Of a stretch of 64,000 nucleotides of DNA, positions 36,777-48,597 are shown in pieces (the stretch's first letter is position 1; each line of letters begins with the position of its first letter). The DNA is from Sipunculus nudus. Its lineage: Eukaryota > Annelida > Sipuncula > Golfingiida > Sipunculidae. A program made the translations under genes and the position numbers. The stretch is taken from NCBI GenBank assembly GCA_026874595.1, contig CM049308.1, positions 36,638,027 to 36,702,026 of the forward strand, written 5' to 3'. Under the pieces are notes generated by a model. That model was given only the letters and a program-made list of their open reading frames with translations, was not told where the DNA came from and searched no databases.

Positions 36777-38776
36777 AATATTAAATACCATGTGCTCAAG
36801 GTGGTAATTGTGAACATATGTCACATTATAGAAAAATACCCCTTTTTTTCTTTGTAGACATAACATGCCAACCCCAATCCACTTTGCATTTAGCAATAGT
36901 ATTGCACCGGAAACATTGCTATTATTACAATGTGTCATGAGGAATTTTTTCTTAGGCCAGTTTTATCCATATTCTGGTGGCCATATTGTAGCCAGTTTTA
37001 TATGATGAAATGACCATCTAGTTTATATATCATTTCGTACCTAATAAGTGCATGAATTAACATTGATGCATGGTTTCATGTGTATGTCAAAAGTGTTATA
37101 ATAAACAGCACATGCAAAATAGTACATAAAAGACAAGCATAAATGATCGAATAACCAAAATGTCTGTATTTGCAGTTTAAGTTCCATTTGTATGTTTCTT
37201 AAATAGTGTTTGTTTCTGAAAATCTTAAACAATATATTTTATCCATGTATTAAGCTATTTCTAGAATGCTAGAGATTAAATTTCATGTTTAGTACTGAAT
37301 CAGATATTAATATTGTATTAAACATTATTTAGATAATTTATTATACATTATTAAGATATATATCACCTATTTTATTTAGCTGATCACTCACTTGGTTCAA
37401 CCTTCAAATAACCTACTTATTTACTGACTAAACCGAAAGTTAGTATTGAGTACACATTTCGTTTGTTGTTTGTTTTTGCCACTTAATTAAAGTACACTTT
37501 AATTGAAAATAATTAAAGTACACTTTAATTGCAATTTTCAAGTGTTTAACCTATTGGTATTTTGGTAGCATTCATTAATATGTATATAAATATTTCATTC
37601 CAAGTACAGAATGGAGTGCAGATACTCTTGTATGACTATGCTTAAGCATTTTAATTATAAAAACATATTACATATTATGAGCATAAAATTCTTCATTTTT
37701 TAAAATATATATTACAAATAAAACATGTCATTGAAATATACTTTATATTTGTATTTTCTTTTTTATGTAGTACTGACAAATGTCGAGATAAACAAGACTT
37801 ATAAAATACTGCTGAAAACAGTGATTCATGTACACGAAGTGTGAAGAACGCTACAAGAAAAGACTAGAATATTTACTGTACATGCAACAGATCAATATTA
37901 ACAGATTAATTTACATAACAATCATTTGGAGGTAAACAATTGCCAGATTAGTTAAATACACCTCATCATTCAATATCATAGTGTTATTAGTATGTTCTCT
38001 TTGAGATGTTAAAAACATAAAATGAAACTATAAATGTTATGTCAGTACATCAATCAATAAAATATATATTGTGAGACTGTTATCCTCTGGCTGGTCAATA
38101 AGTTTTCTAAATAAAGAACTTAAGAACTTCCTTATTATTTTTTAAAATTATAAAGGAAAATTGTATACAAATTCCTACAAGTTGATCCCCATGTTTACTA
38201 AAAAATAATATAATAAATTGAGTTAATCAAACGTTTTGTTATTATTTGATACAAACTAGTATATATGTTTGAATGTATGGCTGATATTGATAACTATGAC
38301 ATATGCATGACCAGAATCCAGCAGAAATCTGAGTTTTAAATGTGCCCATTTAATCAATTGGCAACAGTTTTCTTGGCCATTTCATGAAATTGGCAATTTC
38401 TCATTTGGGGCGTAACATATATATTTGCAAGAAATATCAGTGTTATTCATGTAAGTGCATCAGGAGATAGAACACTTTGGTGGACTGCCATGTGGGATTT
38501 GATCAATCCTAAATGAATATGTTAATCATACATCTATAAACTGAAGTAGAAAGATATTCATTAGCATGGGGATCCCCACCACACAGAAACCTGATTGGGT
38601 GTTAAAGTTTTGTGAAAATTGGTTCAGTAGGTTATGCATAACCCTGTAAATTGGCAAACAAACCAACATAACCAACAGACAGACATGGGTGAACACAACT
38701 TACCTTTACCTCCCAACAGCAGACATATAGTTAAGATGAATGACAGTGTAGGAAAAGTACTTGGCCATTTCATAAA
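36777..38776. other. Non-coding stretch with a small palindromic duplication
   Basis: AT-rich, no gene recognised. At about 37484-37532 the inverted repeat AATTAAAGTACACTTTAATT occurs twice, 28 bp apart. Confidence 0.45.
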
Positions 38777-40476
38777 AGTCATCTGAGCTATAGTCGTGGT
38801 CCTTTGTCTGTCCGTCCGTCAAACCGTTAGACCTATGAATCCAAAATTCGGCATATTGTTAGATGTCCACAAAATTAACATTACTAAAATTGGGTCAATA
38901 TGACTTCGTTCCTTTGAGATATTTGGGGAAAACCTAAAATTTCCATTAAAAACCTTTTTTCACACTTCAGGACTGCCTAATATCAAAACCACTTATCTAT
39001 TTTTCTTAATATTTACCAGAAGTAATCTCATATATATTTCCTATATACATGCCAGACATTTAGTCCATTAAGTATAATTTCTGTAAGTTATGGGCCCGTA
39101 CATAATAGACTTTGTAAAAAATCAGGAAAAATATTTACGTAACATGAAAAATTTTGAACTGAAGACTATTTTCCCAAGTATATAACTTTGTTTAATTAAG
39201 ATCCAATAGATTACCCAAAATTAGATCTGAATTTTGTAAATTTTTAAAGTTTTTAGCATAAAAATAAAATCAGTATCTTAAATTTTGCCCAACTTTGACC
39301 ATGGCACATATTTTCCTGTAAGTACTGTTGATTTAATTTTCACAACATGTAAACATAATTATATCTGAAATTTGAAAATAAAAGCTTGAAAATAAGGTAA
39401 GTTATTGATTTTTTTCTTGAGGCTCTATTGTAGTCATTTTGCTTTGTCCAGATGCAGGGTCCCACTCCAGGTCACTGGAAGTCAGCTATGCCAGGGTTTC
39501 TGATATGTTACAGTCACTGGGGGAGATCCCCTGCTGTAACAGATGTACAGTTTTTCATATCACTGACCCAATCCACCCCCCCCCCCCCCTGCAAACCCAA
39601 CCCACCAAAAATTTTGCAGTATTTGTTATTGTTTTCACTGTATCTCCTTAATTGTTATGCTGTTTTCATTCCAATATACAAAAACCTTCCTTAAAAAGTA
39701 ATTCAAGGTGTAATCCTGAAGATGCCATGTTGTGTTAATGTAGCATTTTTAAAGAAATAAGTTTTCTTTTAAATGATTTTAAAAATATAATTAAACCCAT
39801 CAGTATGCTTAAATTTATAAAAATATGAAGCAAATTATGGATAAATAAAGGCACAATTTAAAATTGTGAAATCTGAATCAAGTATTATTTATATATATTT
39901 ATTCTTCTGCAGATTTATTTTTGTGGTAAAAATAAATGAACATCTGTATGCATGATGTGATATTGTCTAACAAGATTGAGATTTATGATGTTGTAATTTA
40001 GAATTATGAATCAACTTTTTTATTCAGATATATATATTATATTGGAACTTGTAATAAAAAAAAATGATGTGATAAAAAAAGTAAGGATCTAATACAAACA
40101 TTTGTTCATTATTTTCCTGCCTCAGCAAAATTAGATATCAGGCTTGCTTGCCCTGCATGTATACGCAGAAGTGTTGTTAATCCCACCATCTTCCCCCCCC
40201 CCCCTCTCCCCCCCCCCCACCGCCATTGATTCAAGATCTTTTGTTCACAAACTGCTCACATGCTTCAGTTTCAACATTATGAAACACATGGTCAGGTCAC
40301 AAAATATTATTTGCAACAATTTCTTGCTCATCAATAAAAAACAATCATATAAACCAAACATGGCCTATATTACCTCTTCCTCTTAGTCTTACACTTTATC
40401 TCCATATGATATTATTTTACATTTTTACCTTCAAGGTCAACTTCAGCTGAGCACAGTGACCCATGGGTCCCTTGTT
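38777..40476 (+). mobile_element. HINE/pearl-like element, family C, copy 2 (header truncated)
   Basis: It begins within the header at AAGTCATCTGAGCTATAG (the left arm of the hairpin is missing), then CTGTCCGTCCGTC and one core unit matching 27680-28260. The distal part matches 30100-31040, including a C-rich tract at about 40195-40219. The tail CAGCTGAGCACAGTGACCCA starts at about 40444 and the palindrome is at 40458-40469. It has one tail only, unlike copy 1. Confidence 0.7.
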
Positions 40477-40960
40477 TGTCATTCAAGGGTGAATTTATAC
40501 AGAACTCAATATGCAGCATGAAAAGGACTTTTGCTGCATTGAACCTCTCATCCATCTATGTTTCTGGTCATATTGTAGGTATATTCATAAACCTCCTTTT
40601 ATAATATGGATATCATACTGCAGCACCAATATTTATTAAACAATCATCAAAGCTCATGATTAGACAGAATATTGGATCTTCCATTGATTTCAGCCTGTGC
40701 ATAGATGCATGCTGATCACACTTGATTAAAAAATGTTTGAAACATAGTATGCAAATTGTGAATCAAGGTTTTCAGTCTGTCTAAAAATATAAATATATCA
40801 CAACCATTTACCACTTTTTTTATTTTAATATATATGATCAACACTTAAATTTAGAGTCAAAAGTAATTGAAAACCAATATCCTGGTCCTAAAGTTGAATA
40901 TTTTCATTTAAAATATTCCAGAAATAAATATTTGCTGATGTAAGCAGCAGGCCCCATGCC
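40477..40960. other. Non-coding stretch
   Basis: AT-rich; nothing recognised. Confidence 0.5.
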
Positions 40961-40969
40961 TGTGAAATG

Positions 40970-41235
40970 AAATCCACCTTACCTGGAGGGATTTGGCCTT
41001 CATTAAGACTGCTAGGAATCGTAATCAGTTTACCATCCCCACAGAAGGTGAGCCTGAGCCAGCTTCTGACTACACTGATGTCAGCTACAGACCAGCCCAC
41101 AGATGGGGAGACAGTTCTTGATGAGGGGATTATACATGCTGGCCCTCTCCCTGCCAGGTGTTCAGCAGAAGGCAACAGACTAGCTGTCAGGACAAGTGAC
41201 ATTGTCACATCCCTACTGATTGGACAGCACAAGTA
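40970..41235. other. GC-richer open island, possible exon of unknown gene
   Basis: This patch is open in several frames at once. On plus, a good acceptor (ccatccccacag, ending 41042) and donor (CAA|GTAAGC, 41232) enclose a frame reading KVSLSQLLTTLMSATDQPTD onwards without a stop. Another plus frame reads NEIHLTWRDLAFIKTARNRN then EGEPEPASDYTDVSYRPAHR and stops at TGA near 41120. On minus, 114 residues are open and a consensus donor CAG|GTAAGG lies near 40980. No domain was recognised. It may be a real exon, strand unsure, or simply stop-poor DNA. Confidence 0.3.
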
Positions 41236-42367
41236 AGCCGCTGATAGCTCTCTTGGTACATTTAATCAGTGGATGGGAGACAACACTTATTGAAGTAAAT
41301 CGTTTCAGTCCACAGGTCAAGATATGTGTGGGGCGGGTGGAATATGAATACCCTTGTTAGGCTTGTTGTTATCACCTTGATGACCACTTAGCAAATTGCA
41401 GGACTTAGGTTATGGGTTGAGAGTGTTCCTTCCTATTCATGTCTGTGACTTCCCATCAAATATAAAGCCATTTAGTGGGTTTTTTTGTGAATACTGTTGT
41501 TAAAACAGAATCTGACTGCTTTCATATGTCACAACTTGTATCCCCAATAGTCTGGCAGTCCCGTTATAGACTCCGAGAACAAATTTCAGCAAGAAAGTTG
41601 TGTTGTCTCCTCGTGCTTACTTATAAGTACATGAGACGTATCAAAGGGGATGTATGGGTCCCAGCACCAGAATTCAGACATATACCTATAGATTAATGTG
41701 GATTTCTAGTCAGAATTGGTCAGTTAATATCATCCTGAGTCCATCACAAATAATGGACAGTATATGATTCTGATCAGGTGCACAGCCACAAATCGTTGGC
41801 TCACTAAAAGAAATAAATTCTGATAGCACAGAATTGTCTATAAGATGGAGCAAGAAAATTTCTCTTTTTTGGTAAAGAAAACATTCTAATAATAAGAAGT
41901 TTTCTTCTGATGATAAGCTTATTACTCTTGCTACCAGAAAAAAATCTCATTTGGTTAAACATATTTACATGGAAAAGAAGCAAGAAGAATATTTTTCTTA
42001 TCAGAAGAAAATATATCATGTCTTAAGAACATCTAGATGTATTTTCTTGATCTTACACATGCTGCCTAACAATAAAAAATAAATATCTTAAAGATTTCTC
42101 TTCAACAATAAAGTTTCTATTGACAAAAATATTATCTTATCAATAAAATTACAGTTTTAGCAGGACATCTGACTGCTTAATGGGTAGGATGACAAATCGA
42201 TGTCATTTTCAAAAGACCTCCATCAGAGAATCACACTGATGTCTTGATAAAAGGTTATGACTTTTGTCTTGATAAAAGGTTTAGACTTCTGGATTTATCA
42301 GTAAGTGTTTTTCCCTGAAATTCCAAGAAAAAAGATTTTCTCTTTGAGCCACAATTTTTAAATTAAC
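41236..42367. other. Non-coding stretch
   Basis: Nothing recognised. Confidence 0.5.
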
Positions 42368-43053
42368 TTAAAGGGGCCCAATCAGCTATTAAACTTGTTG
42401 AATTAACACAAACAATAGCATGTTCTCTTTGAAATAAATTGGTACCTGCCAAAATTTTGCCCTGAAACCGTAGGCATATATCCTGGCATATAAACAGTGG
42501 ACCAGGTGCAGTCACACACATCAACAAAAACACAGTGGATCCGACTGTGCATGGCCCAGCACAACACCAGCCACAAGACCTGTCAATCAGGAGATGCTCT
42601 GACTAATTTGGCCAATAAGAATGTAATACATGTTATTGCTGGCTAAACATTGGGTCTTGCTGTTTTTCTGAGCCAAATACACTGGCTCACTCTGTTTGTG
42701 TCATTTCAGCTTGTGACAGGTTCTACAATGAATTTACATTTGGCCTATGGACCATAATGTCCATTCAGCAGAGATATATCAGAGGACATGAAGGTTCATT
42801 TGTATATGTTTGAAAATGTCCTTGTATGAGATCTCCTATGCTTGTGCACAATCGGACATCCAATCATGCAACCTTGTTATGGTAAACTGAGACACATGGA
42901 CTGTAGAACCATAACAAAGTGTTAAACAGCCGTATGGAAGGTACTGAGACTGTGTCCTAGGATGGTTTTGCTGGAAAACTTTTATATTTAGCAAAACTGA
43001 ACTCATAGTTTTAAAGAGAAATCATAATATTGTTCCTGATTCTGTCCCTTTAA
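42368..43053. mobile_element. TTAA-flanked non-autonomous DNA transposon, copy 1
   Basis: It starts TTAAAGGGGCCCAATCA (TTAA at 42368-42371) and ends TCTGTCCCTTTAA (TTAA at 43050-43053), with inverted AAGGG/CCCTT ends. A TTAA target duplication is shared by piggyBac and Kolobok superfamilies. The interior matches 58453-60074 in many blocks (for example ATCAGGAGATGC.CTGACT, GTTAAACAGCC.TAT, GTACTGAGAC.GTGT). No coding capacity. Confidence 0.65.
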
Positions 43054-43144
43054 ATAAAGTCACACTGAAGTTTGGCTGCAGGTAATGTATTTATCTAGCT
43101 GTGTCAGTTTGAATGTTTTTCTGTTTATGATTGTCTTTGATCAT

Positions 43145-43172
43145 GTTTACGTTTTTTTTTTTTTTTTTTTGT
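43145..43172. repeat. Poly-T tract
   Basis: A run of about 22 T. Confidence 0.9.
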
Positions 43173-43214
43173 TTTTAACAGAAATTTTAGGAGAGGTAAG
43201 TATTTAGGCAAAAA

Positions 43215-43576
43215 GAATTTGTGAAATTATGGTGACCTATATTACAGGCCAAAATCATTTTAAGCACACAGACTGTCAGACAGAGTCCAAAACTTTACTG
43301 TTGGACCTAGAATCTTCTGTCTTGACATCCAGGGATGTCCTTCAAAAATGTGCATGGTCATGTTTAGCTCAGCTGACTGCATACAAAAGAGCTAGATTTC
43401 ATTGGAAAAGCTGGACATATTATCATGAAACTTCTTCTTCTTATGATTTTGAAGAACTTTAACAGCTTCAGTTGAATGGGGATACCATCGACAAAATTTG
43501 GCATATAGATGATAAAATCCTTTTTGTGAATGTCTTTCTAGCCAGCTGAGCATCATGACCCATGGGTCACTTGTTT
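43215..43576 (+). mobile_element. Rearranged HINE-like remnant with family B core and shared tail
   Basis: One family B core unit (GGTGACCTATATTACAGGCC at 43231 to CATCCAGG at 43334) is followed by a displaced TTTAGCTCAGCTGAC (43361) and a tail that matches the element at 1178-3741 (TTCAGTTGAATGGG, GATGATAAAAT). The end has CCAGCTGAGC and the palindrome TGACCCATGGGTCA at 43557-43570. It shows that family B, truncated at 10575, uses the same tail as family A. Confidence 0.6.
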
Positions 43577-45645
43577 ATTCAGTCAATCTGATTGTTTTAA
43601 TAAGATTTATTTATCCAGATTTCAGAATCTTTTAGTCAACTCTTAATCCATGAAATCTAGGCTCAGCAGCCTAGGTGTCATTGAGCTTTCCTTCATGATA
43701 AATCTGCTGCCTTTAAAGAAAGCTATCCCATAATTATACTGTGCATGGAACAGTGTATTAAAAAACACAGCTGAAGGCTGTCATATCTGTTGCTGCATGG
43801 CTGGCAGGTTGTCATGTAATACTTCACCCAAAACCGCTCATCTGGCAGAATCCAGCAAGAGACCCTGAGCAGATAGTGGTTTTTAAGGCCTGCTTCATAT
43901 TTTAGAACAGACAAGCTTTCTGATAAATAAGATGTAAGGTAGCTTTGATGAAATGAGAAATGGGTTTCATATCTTCCATTACTTTTGTTACATAAGGTGT
44001 ATATTTCAAATGGTGGTTACATTTACCAACTCATGCATAAACACACGTATATATTATGTATTATATATTATTATTGTTATTATTATTATTATTATTATTA
44101 TATTATGTAAAGATATAGTTAATCTTTACCTTCTCGAACTTTAAATAAGTATGGATCAAGCAGTTGTTTAAATGAATTTAAACAAGTGTAAATAATCAAA
44201 ATTAAAATACAATTTAACTGAGTGTTGATGAATAAATATTGGATGAATTAGTTATTACATTAAACCTTTATATGTGGAAGAACCAGTTACTGTGGTTTGC
44301 TTGTTATTCCCAGTGGTTTCAAATTTGCGATATTAGTGGTAGAAGAAATTGCGATCGCAAGCCATTTGTCATGGTCGAACTGCTTGAACTCTCCCCGCTT
44401 ACACCTTGTCGGCTGTTGGTCAATCTGATCATTCCCCGCTTAGAGTAACTCTGCTCTTTCTTCACATTCACACTCACGGGGAACAGGCAGACCTTCTGTG
44501 TGCGGCCGCTTCAGGAATATGGCCCTTTCCATAACCAACTTGTTATTTCCATGGAATGATGTTTCTTTACGTATTCCGAACATGATATGAACATGTTAGA
44601 GTAGAGGGCCCTATTTATGTTGATATGTAATGGCCAAGCTGTGAAACCAACGCCCCTCTGAAGCGGCCTGCCAGATTCCGGCAGTGACGGTCATTGTTCA
44701 TGCAAAACATACCTTTGTGTAATAGAGAATTCATACCTATTCTGGTGTTAATAAACATATTAATATATGCCCCATCGCGAAAATGGAACCCTGTGAAACT
44801 ATGAAAAATTGCTTGAGCGCGAAAATCAAGAAGTATTTAAAAGAAACTGAAATCAGTTTCAAAGAAGTAGTTAATTAAATTTACCCAAATCAGTATGACA
44901 GCAACAGTTGCTTCATTGAATCAATCTGAAACCAGTGTGGACGGAAGGGTAATTTCAGTGTGGAAAAATTGATTCATCCGTACCTTACTTTGTTGTACAC
45001 TAACATAATATGAATATGTAAAAAATAAGTAATTATAAAATCCTAGTGGCCAAAGATACCTAGATAAAGTGAACATGCCAGCCTGTCATCATTAATTGAT
45101 ACAGATACATTCTACTTGATGATTATGCAGGACATTGGTTGCCCTGAGAGTCCCTTAAATTTCATACAGGACACTTAAGGAATCTGGATTACAAAATCAA
45201 CTGGTGATTAATGTAGGGCTTGCTTGGAGAATGGCTGTTTGTAGTACTCAAGTGAGTGATTATGTCTCTCTTCACACATAATTTATTGGACTATTCAATC
45301 ATCATTATTGATACTTTGTGCCTTTTGTTACACCTGGGCCTTGAACTCTCTATGTTTCTCATGTTAACCATTGTTTAGATTGCAGGAAATTTTGATCCTT
45401 TAATTGGAGCCATTTATTCAGTGCATATATCATATGTTCAGTTTTGAGTTCATAAAATTGTAACATGTTCATTCAAATCTTGTTTAGCCTGATTTGCTAA
45501 TGTTTTCCTTTTCTAACAACATCCTAAATAAAGAAAGCACCAGTGAATAAAAAAGTGAACATTTCCTTCTGCCTGATATGTACTAATGCAATCAGCAAAG
45601 ATGTGTTACAACACATTTATTTACCAACAGTTTATCAGATAAATA
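43577..45645. other. Non-coding stretch with a possible small inverted-repeat element
   Basis: An 11 bp inverted repeat GGCCGCTTCAG (44504-44514) / CTGAAGCGGCC (44658-44668) encloses about 140 bp in a CpG-richer patch; outer flanks are only weakly complementary. A (TTA)n microsatellite lies at about 44069-44101. No gene recognised. Confidence 0.35.
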
Positions 45646-45809
45646 CAGGCGCGGATCCAGGATTTTTGGTTTGGGGGGGGGGGGGGGCAACAAGTGTCAT
45701 TGGTAGATTATTCTTAGAAATTTCCTGTCATGGTTAAAAACTGGTCCAAAAAAGGGTTGGTGGTTGAAAGCAGGTACCCGCCCCCCCCCCCCCCCCCAAT
45801 CCATGCCTG
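45646..45809. mobile_element. 164 bp hAT-like MITE with G-tract and C-tract arms
   Basis: Ends CAGGCGCGGATCC and GGGGATTGGCC-type complement (right end CCAATCCATGCCTG) are imperfect inverted repeats; CAGGC...GCCTG ends fit hAT. A run of about 15 G at 45674-45688 is mirrored by about 17 C at 45781-45797, so the element can fold back on itself. Flanking duplication is not clear. Confidence 0.5.
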
Positions 45810-45967
45810 AAATAATGGCATCACAGATAATATTTCCATTAAAGCCTGAGTCATGCAAGTATACCCATGAACACACACACTAAAGCATTCATGTACAAAT
45901 ACATTCATTGTACAGTTTGGAGCCTGAAGAAATTAATGTATTTTCTTTCAGTATTTAACTGAAGATG

Positions 45968-46299
45968 CAGGGATGTGCCCAGGCAGTGCCAGGCAGGTGG
46001 GCCCAGCATTCTTTCCTGCCGCCCGGCACTTGGGATGGAAAGAGTCAATGCCCACCTACCAGTAATATTTTTAAATTGTTTAAGCCATGACCAAAAATAC
46101 ACCTATAAGTTTATCTTGCAGAGTTTTGCTGAATAACCATTAGTGACTCCTGTCAGATATATCTGAGTGTACGTCTGCCATGTTAATGATTCACCTCTAT
46201 TACAAGAACGAAAGTTATATTGAATATCCCATGCACTCCCCCCTTCCCTTTCACATGCACAGCACGCCCCTCACTCAAATTATTCAGAGCACATCCCTG
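45968..46299. mobile_element. 332 bp hAT-like MITE
   Basis: Perfect 11 bp inverted repeats CAGGGATGTGC (45968-45978) and GCACATCCCTG (46289-46299), a typical hAT terminal sequence. No coding capacity. An intact 8 bp flanking duplication is not visible, so the copy is probably old. Confidence 0.6.
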
Positions 46300-48260
46300 A
46301 ACTGCTTCCCTAGGATTGAATAAAGATAATTAACAAATAGTACAATGTTTACAAACTTACTTTCAGTTGTCTGTTAGGAATTTTCTAGCTGAGCAATGTT
46401 GTGGTTTTCCAATGACCTGCAGAAGACAGATCTTTTTGTTTAATATAAAAGTTATGTGAGACACTAATGCTGTAAATTATAAATTGTAAATTTTAAAATC
46501 CTTTCATTTCATTGAAAACATGTATTCTATTAATCATATCAAGTTTCCAATGCACTGGATATGAATTGATCCATAGTAAAAAAAGTTCTGATTAACATAT
46601 TCCATTTTTTTTAATGAAAATCTTAAGATGTCAATTTGTTAAATATTTTGTCATATGTTTTGCTGATACAAACCTCACATATGCTATTCGGTACCTAATT
46701 AGTTTTTGCCAGTCTTTGAAGGGAAACAAAAATATGCTGCTATTTGAATGGAGGGTGTTACGCAATATTTTTAAGAGAAATCCATTTCTTGTGTGTATTT
46801 TTTTGGTATTAAAACAATGAATGTACTCTTATAAGGTAACAGAAGATCATAAAACTCACCGGTTGTAAAATGAGGCAGGTCTTCACTGAAACGTGATGAA
46901 ATACTTTTGTTGAATAGCTGAGGGTACGGGGTTGGAATTATTTTTTTATTTTTTTAAAGTTTGAACCCTTCAATAAATCTGTTATTTGTTTAATTCACAA
47001 GCAAAAAAAGTTGTAGATATTAGCATACATAAAATGCATGCCTGAAACAAGAGAGTGAGTCTTAAAACTCAGCTGAAAGCTCCAGCCAGCAATAGTCAGA
47101 ACAATGCAAGAGACGCATATTTTGTTTCAGTTCTATAGACTGGTAACCAAGTTATATTTGTTACCAGTTATAATTATTATATCATTAAAAATAAAAAGGT
47201 AAAAATATACAGTTCCTAATGGAACAGAGCAGCTTAGGTTGGTTTCATCAGTTGGCCCTTAACCCAGCCATCAGGTAATTTTATCATCACATGGACTTGT
47301 TCTCAACACATTTAATTGAAACCAGGTGTGTGAGAATAATTTTACAAATTTCATTTTTCAGGGGAATTTGAAGGTTAAAGAATTCTTAAACCAAGAATTT
47401 AAAGAAAAAATTCTGGCTGTAAGCTTGGTTTCCACTAATGTTGTCATGATATGGGTATATATGGATACATTTAGATTGTTTCCACTTGTTTGGTGGACAC
47501 ACTGCATGATGTAGTGAATATTAATCTTTGAAAAGTCTTTGTAAATTAAATCTTCTTGGAAACCTGCAAGCTATGTTGAGACAGTTGTCATTTTATGCCT
47601 TAATTTACCATCAAGTGATATTTAACCAGAAAAATTTTGACAAAATTGGCAAACAGTTTCTCCAAAAATCGGACTATATACATGTTAAGAATATCGTAGG
47701 TCATGCTTTTAGGAGATGATCCAAGGGAAAACTAATGGCTAGTGTTTTGACATTTAATGAAGTGAGGTGATTTTGATTATGTTTGTACATGCATTTTAGC
47801 AGAAGCATACTACTGCATGGTTCTGGCATCTAGCAGTTATCCTTCAAACATTGAACAAATTGCCATGGGTCAATTTCTTCCTTGCATTCAGTACATATCT
47901 ACCAATGCAGTCTGCCATTCTGCATTATCATATTCCATTTGTTATCAAAGTTTTTTTTAGTTCCTTTAATCTATAACCACATGGGCTTATTGGTTAATTG
48001 TAAAATATATTTGCAGTAAGTCTATTTGCAAATTGCAAAAACACTGAGTGTACAAATATTTTATATATTTTTTTAAAGAATGGAATGATGATCCTGTATT
48101 TATGGTGTTTCCTGCATGCATAAATATAAAAGTAAAAGAGCATCAGTGAGTTAATATACAGGTTGTCAGCAACCACATACATGTACCATGTATTTCAATA
48201 CCTACTTGGAAAATGTTTAGAGACTGGTGCCTGTCTCTTTAGCTTATTAAGGCTTTAAAC
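46300..48260. other. Non-coding, AT-rich stretch
   Basis: No gene recognised with confidence. A 57-base splice-flanked open interval at 47362-47418 was considered and rejected. Confidence 0.45.
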
Positions 48261-48268
48261 TCCAATAA

Positions 48269-48330
48269 CGCCCGCCAGGGCGCGCGTTTGTCACGGGCCT
48301 GTAGTTCAAAGGCGCCCGCCCGGGCGCGCC
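48269..48330. repeat. Pair of GC-rich near-palindromes
   Basis: CGCCCGCCAGGGCGCGCG (48269-48286) and GGCGCCCGCCCGGGCGCGCC (48311-48330) are two related near-palindromes 42 bp apart, the most GC-rich spot in the window. Confidence 0.8.
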
Positions 48331-48484
48331 AAAGCCCATTTTACATACCCGTAATTGGGGCAAGTTTTGGGGGTGAAATGTCTATTGTCATCCATCATAT
48401 TTGTACTTAAATGAAAGAGAAAAACGTCAAGTGTTGTTCTAACATGTGACCAAGATCCAAACTGGCGCGAACGCAGACTTGTTG

Positions 48485-48544
48485 GAAAAATATAAAAATG
48501 ATTGACTTTCACTCACGTGGCCTTGTTACGTGGGCCCTGGTAAC
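48485..48544 (+). promoter_or_regulatory. Possible promoter
   Basis: A TATA-like TATAAAAA lies at 48491-48498, followed by CACGTG (48514-48519) and a second ACGTGG, all within 55 bp of the ATG of the putative first exon. The surrounding 48.25-48.8 kb is CpG-richer than upstream DNA. No transcript evidence is available. Confidence 0.35.
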
Positions 48545-48597
48545 ATGTCGGCTGCGAGAGTAAAATCAGACTCCTACGCTAAATTCATCAGAAATCG
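48545..48597 (+). CDS. Possible first coding exon, unidentified protein
   Basis: ATG in acceptable context (A at -3) opens MSAARVKSDSYAKFIRNR and meets a donor CG|GTAAAT at 48598, phase 2; any third base after CG keeps arginine. The peptide is basic and serine-containing, with no signal peptide or membrane segment in the 18 residues. I do not recognise it. A TATA-like box and CpG-richer DNA just upstream support a transcription start. If the arrestin-like gene at 12968 is real and also on this strand, either it ends before here with exons I missed, or this gene is nested in its intron. Confidence 0.35.

Noticed and set aside
44504-44668. 11 bp inverted repeat GGCCGCTTCAG enclosing about 140 bp
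   Set aside because: No target duplication and poor complementarity beyond 11 bp; could be a decayed MITE or chance.
47362-47418. 57-base open interval between a good acceptor and a GTAAGC donor (GNLKVKEFLNQEFKEKILA)
   Set aside because: AT-driven composition, no recognised family and no neighbouring exon; such intervals arise by chance in AT-rich DNA.
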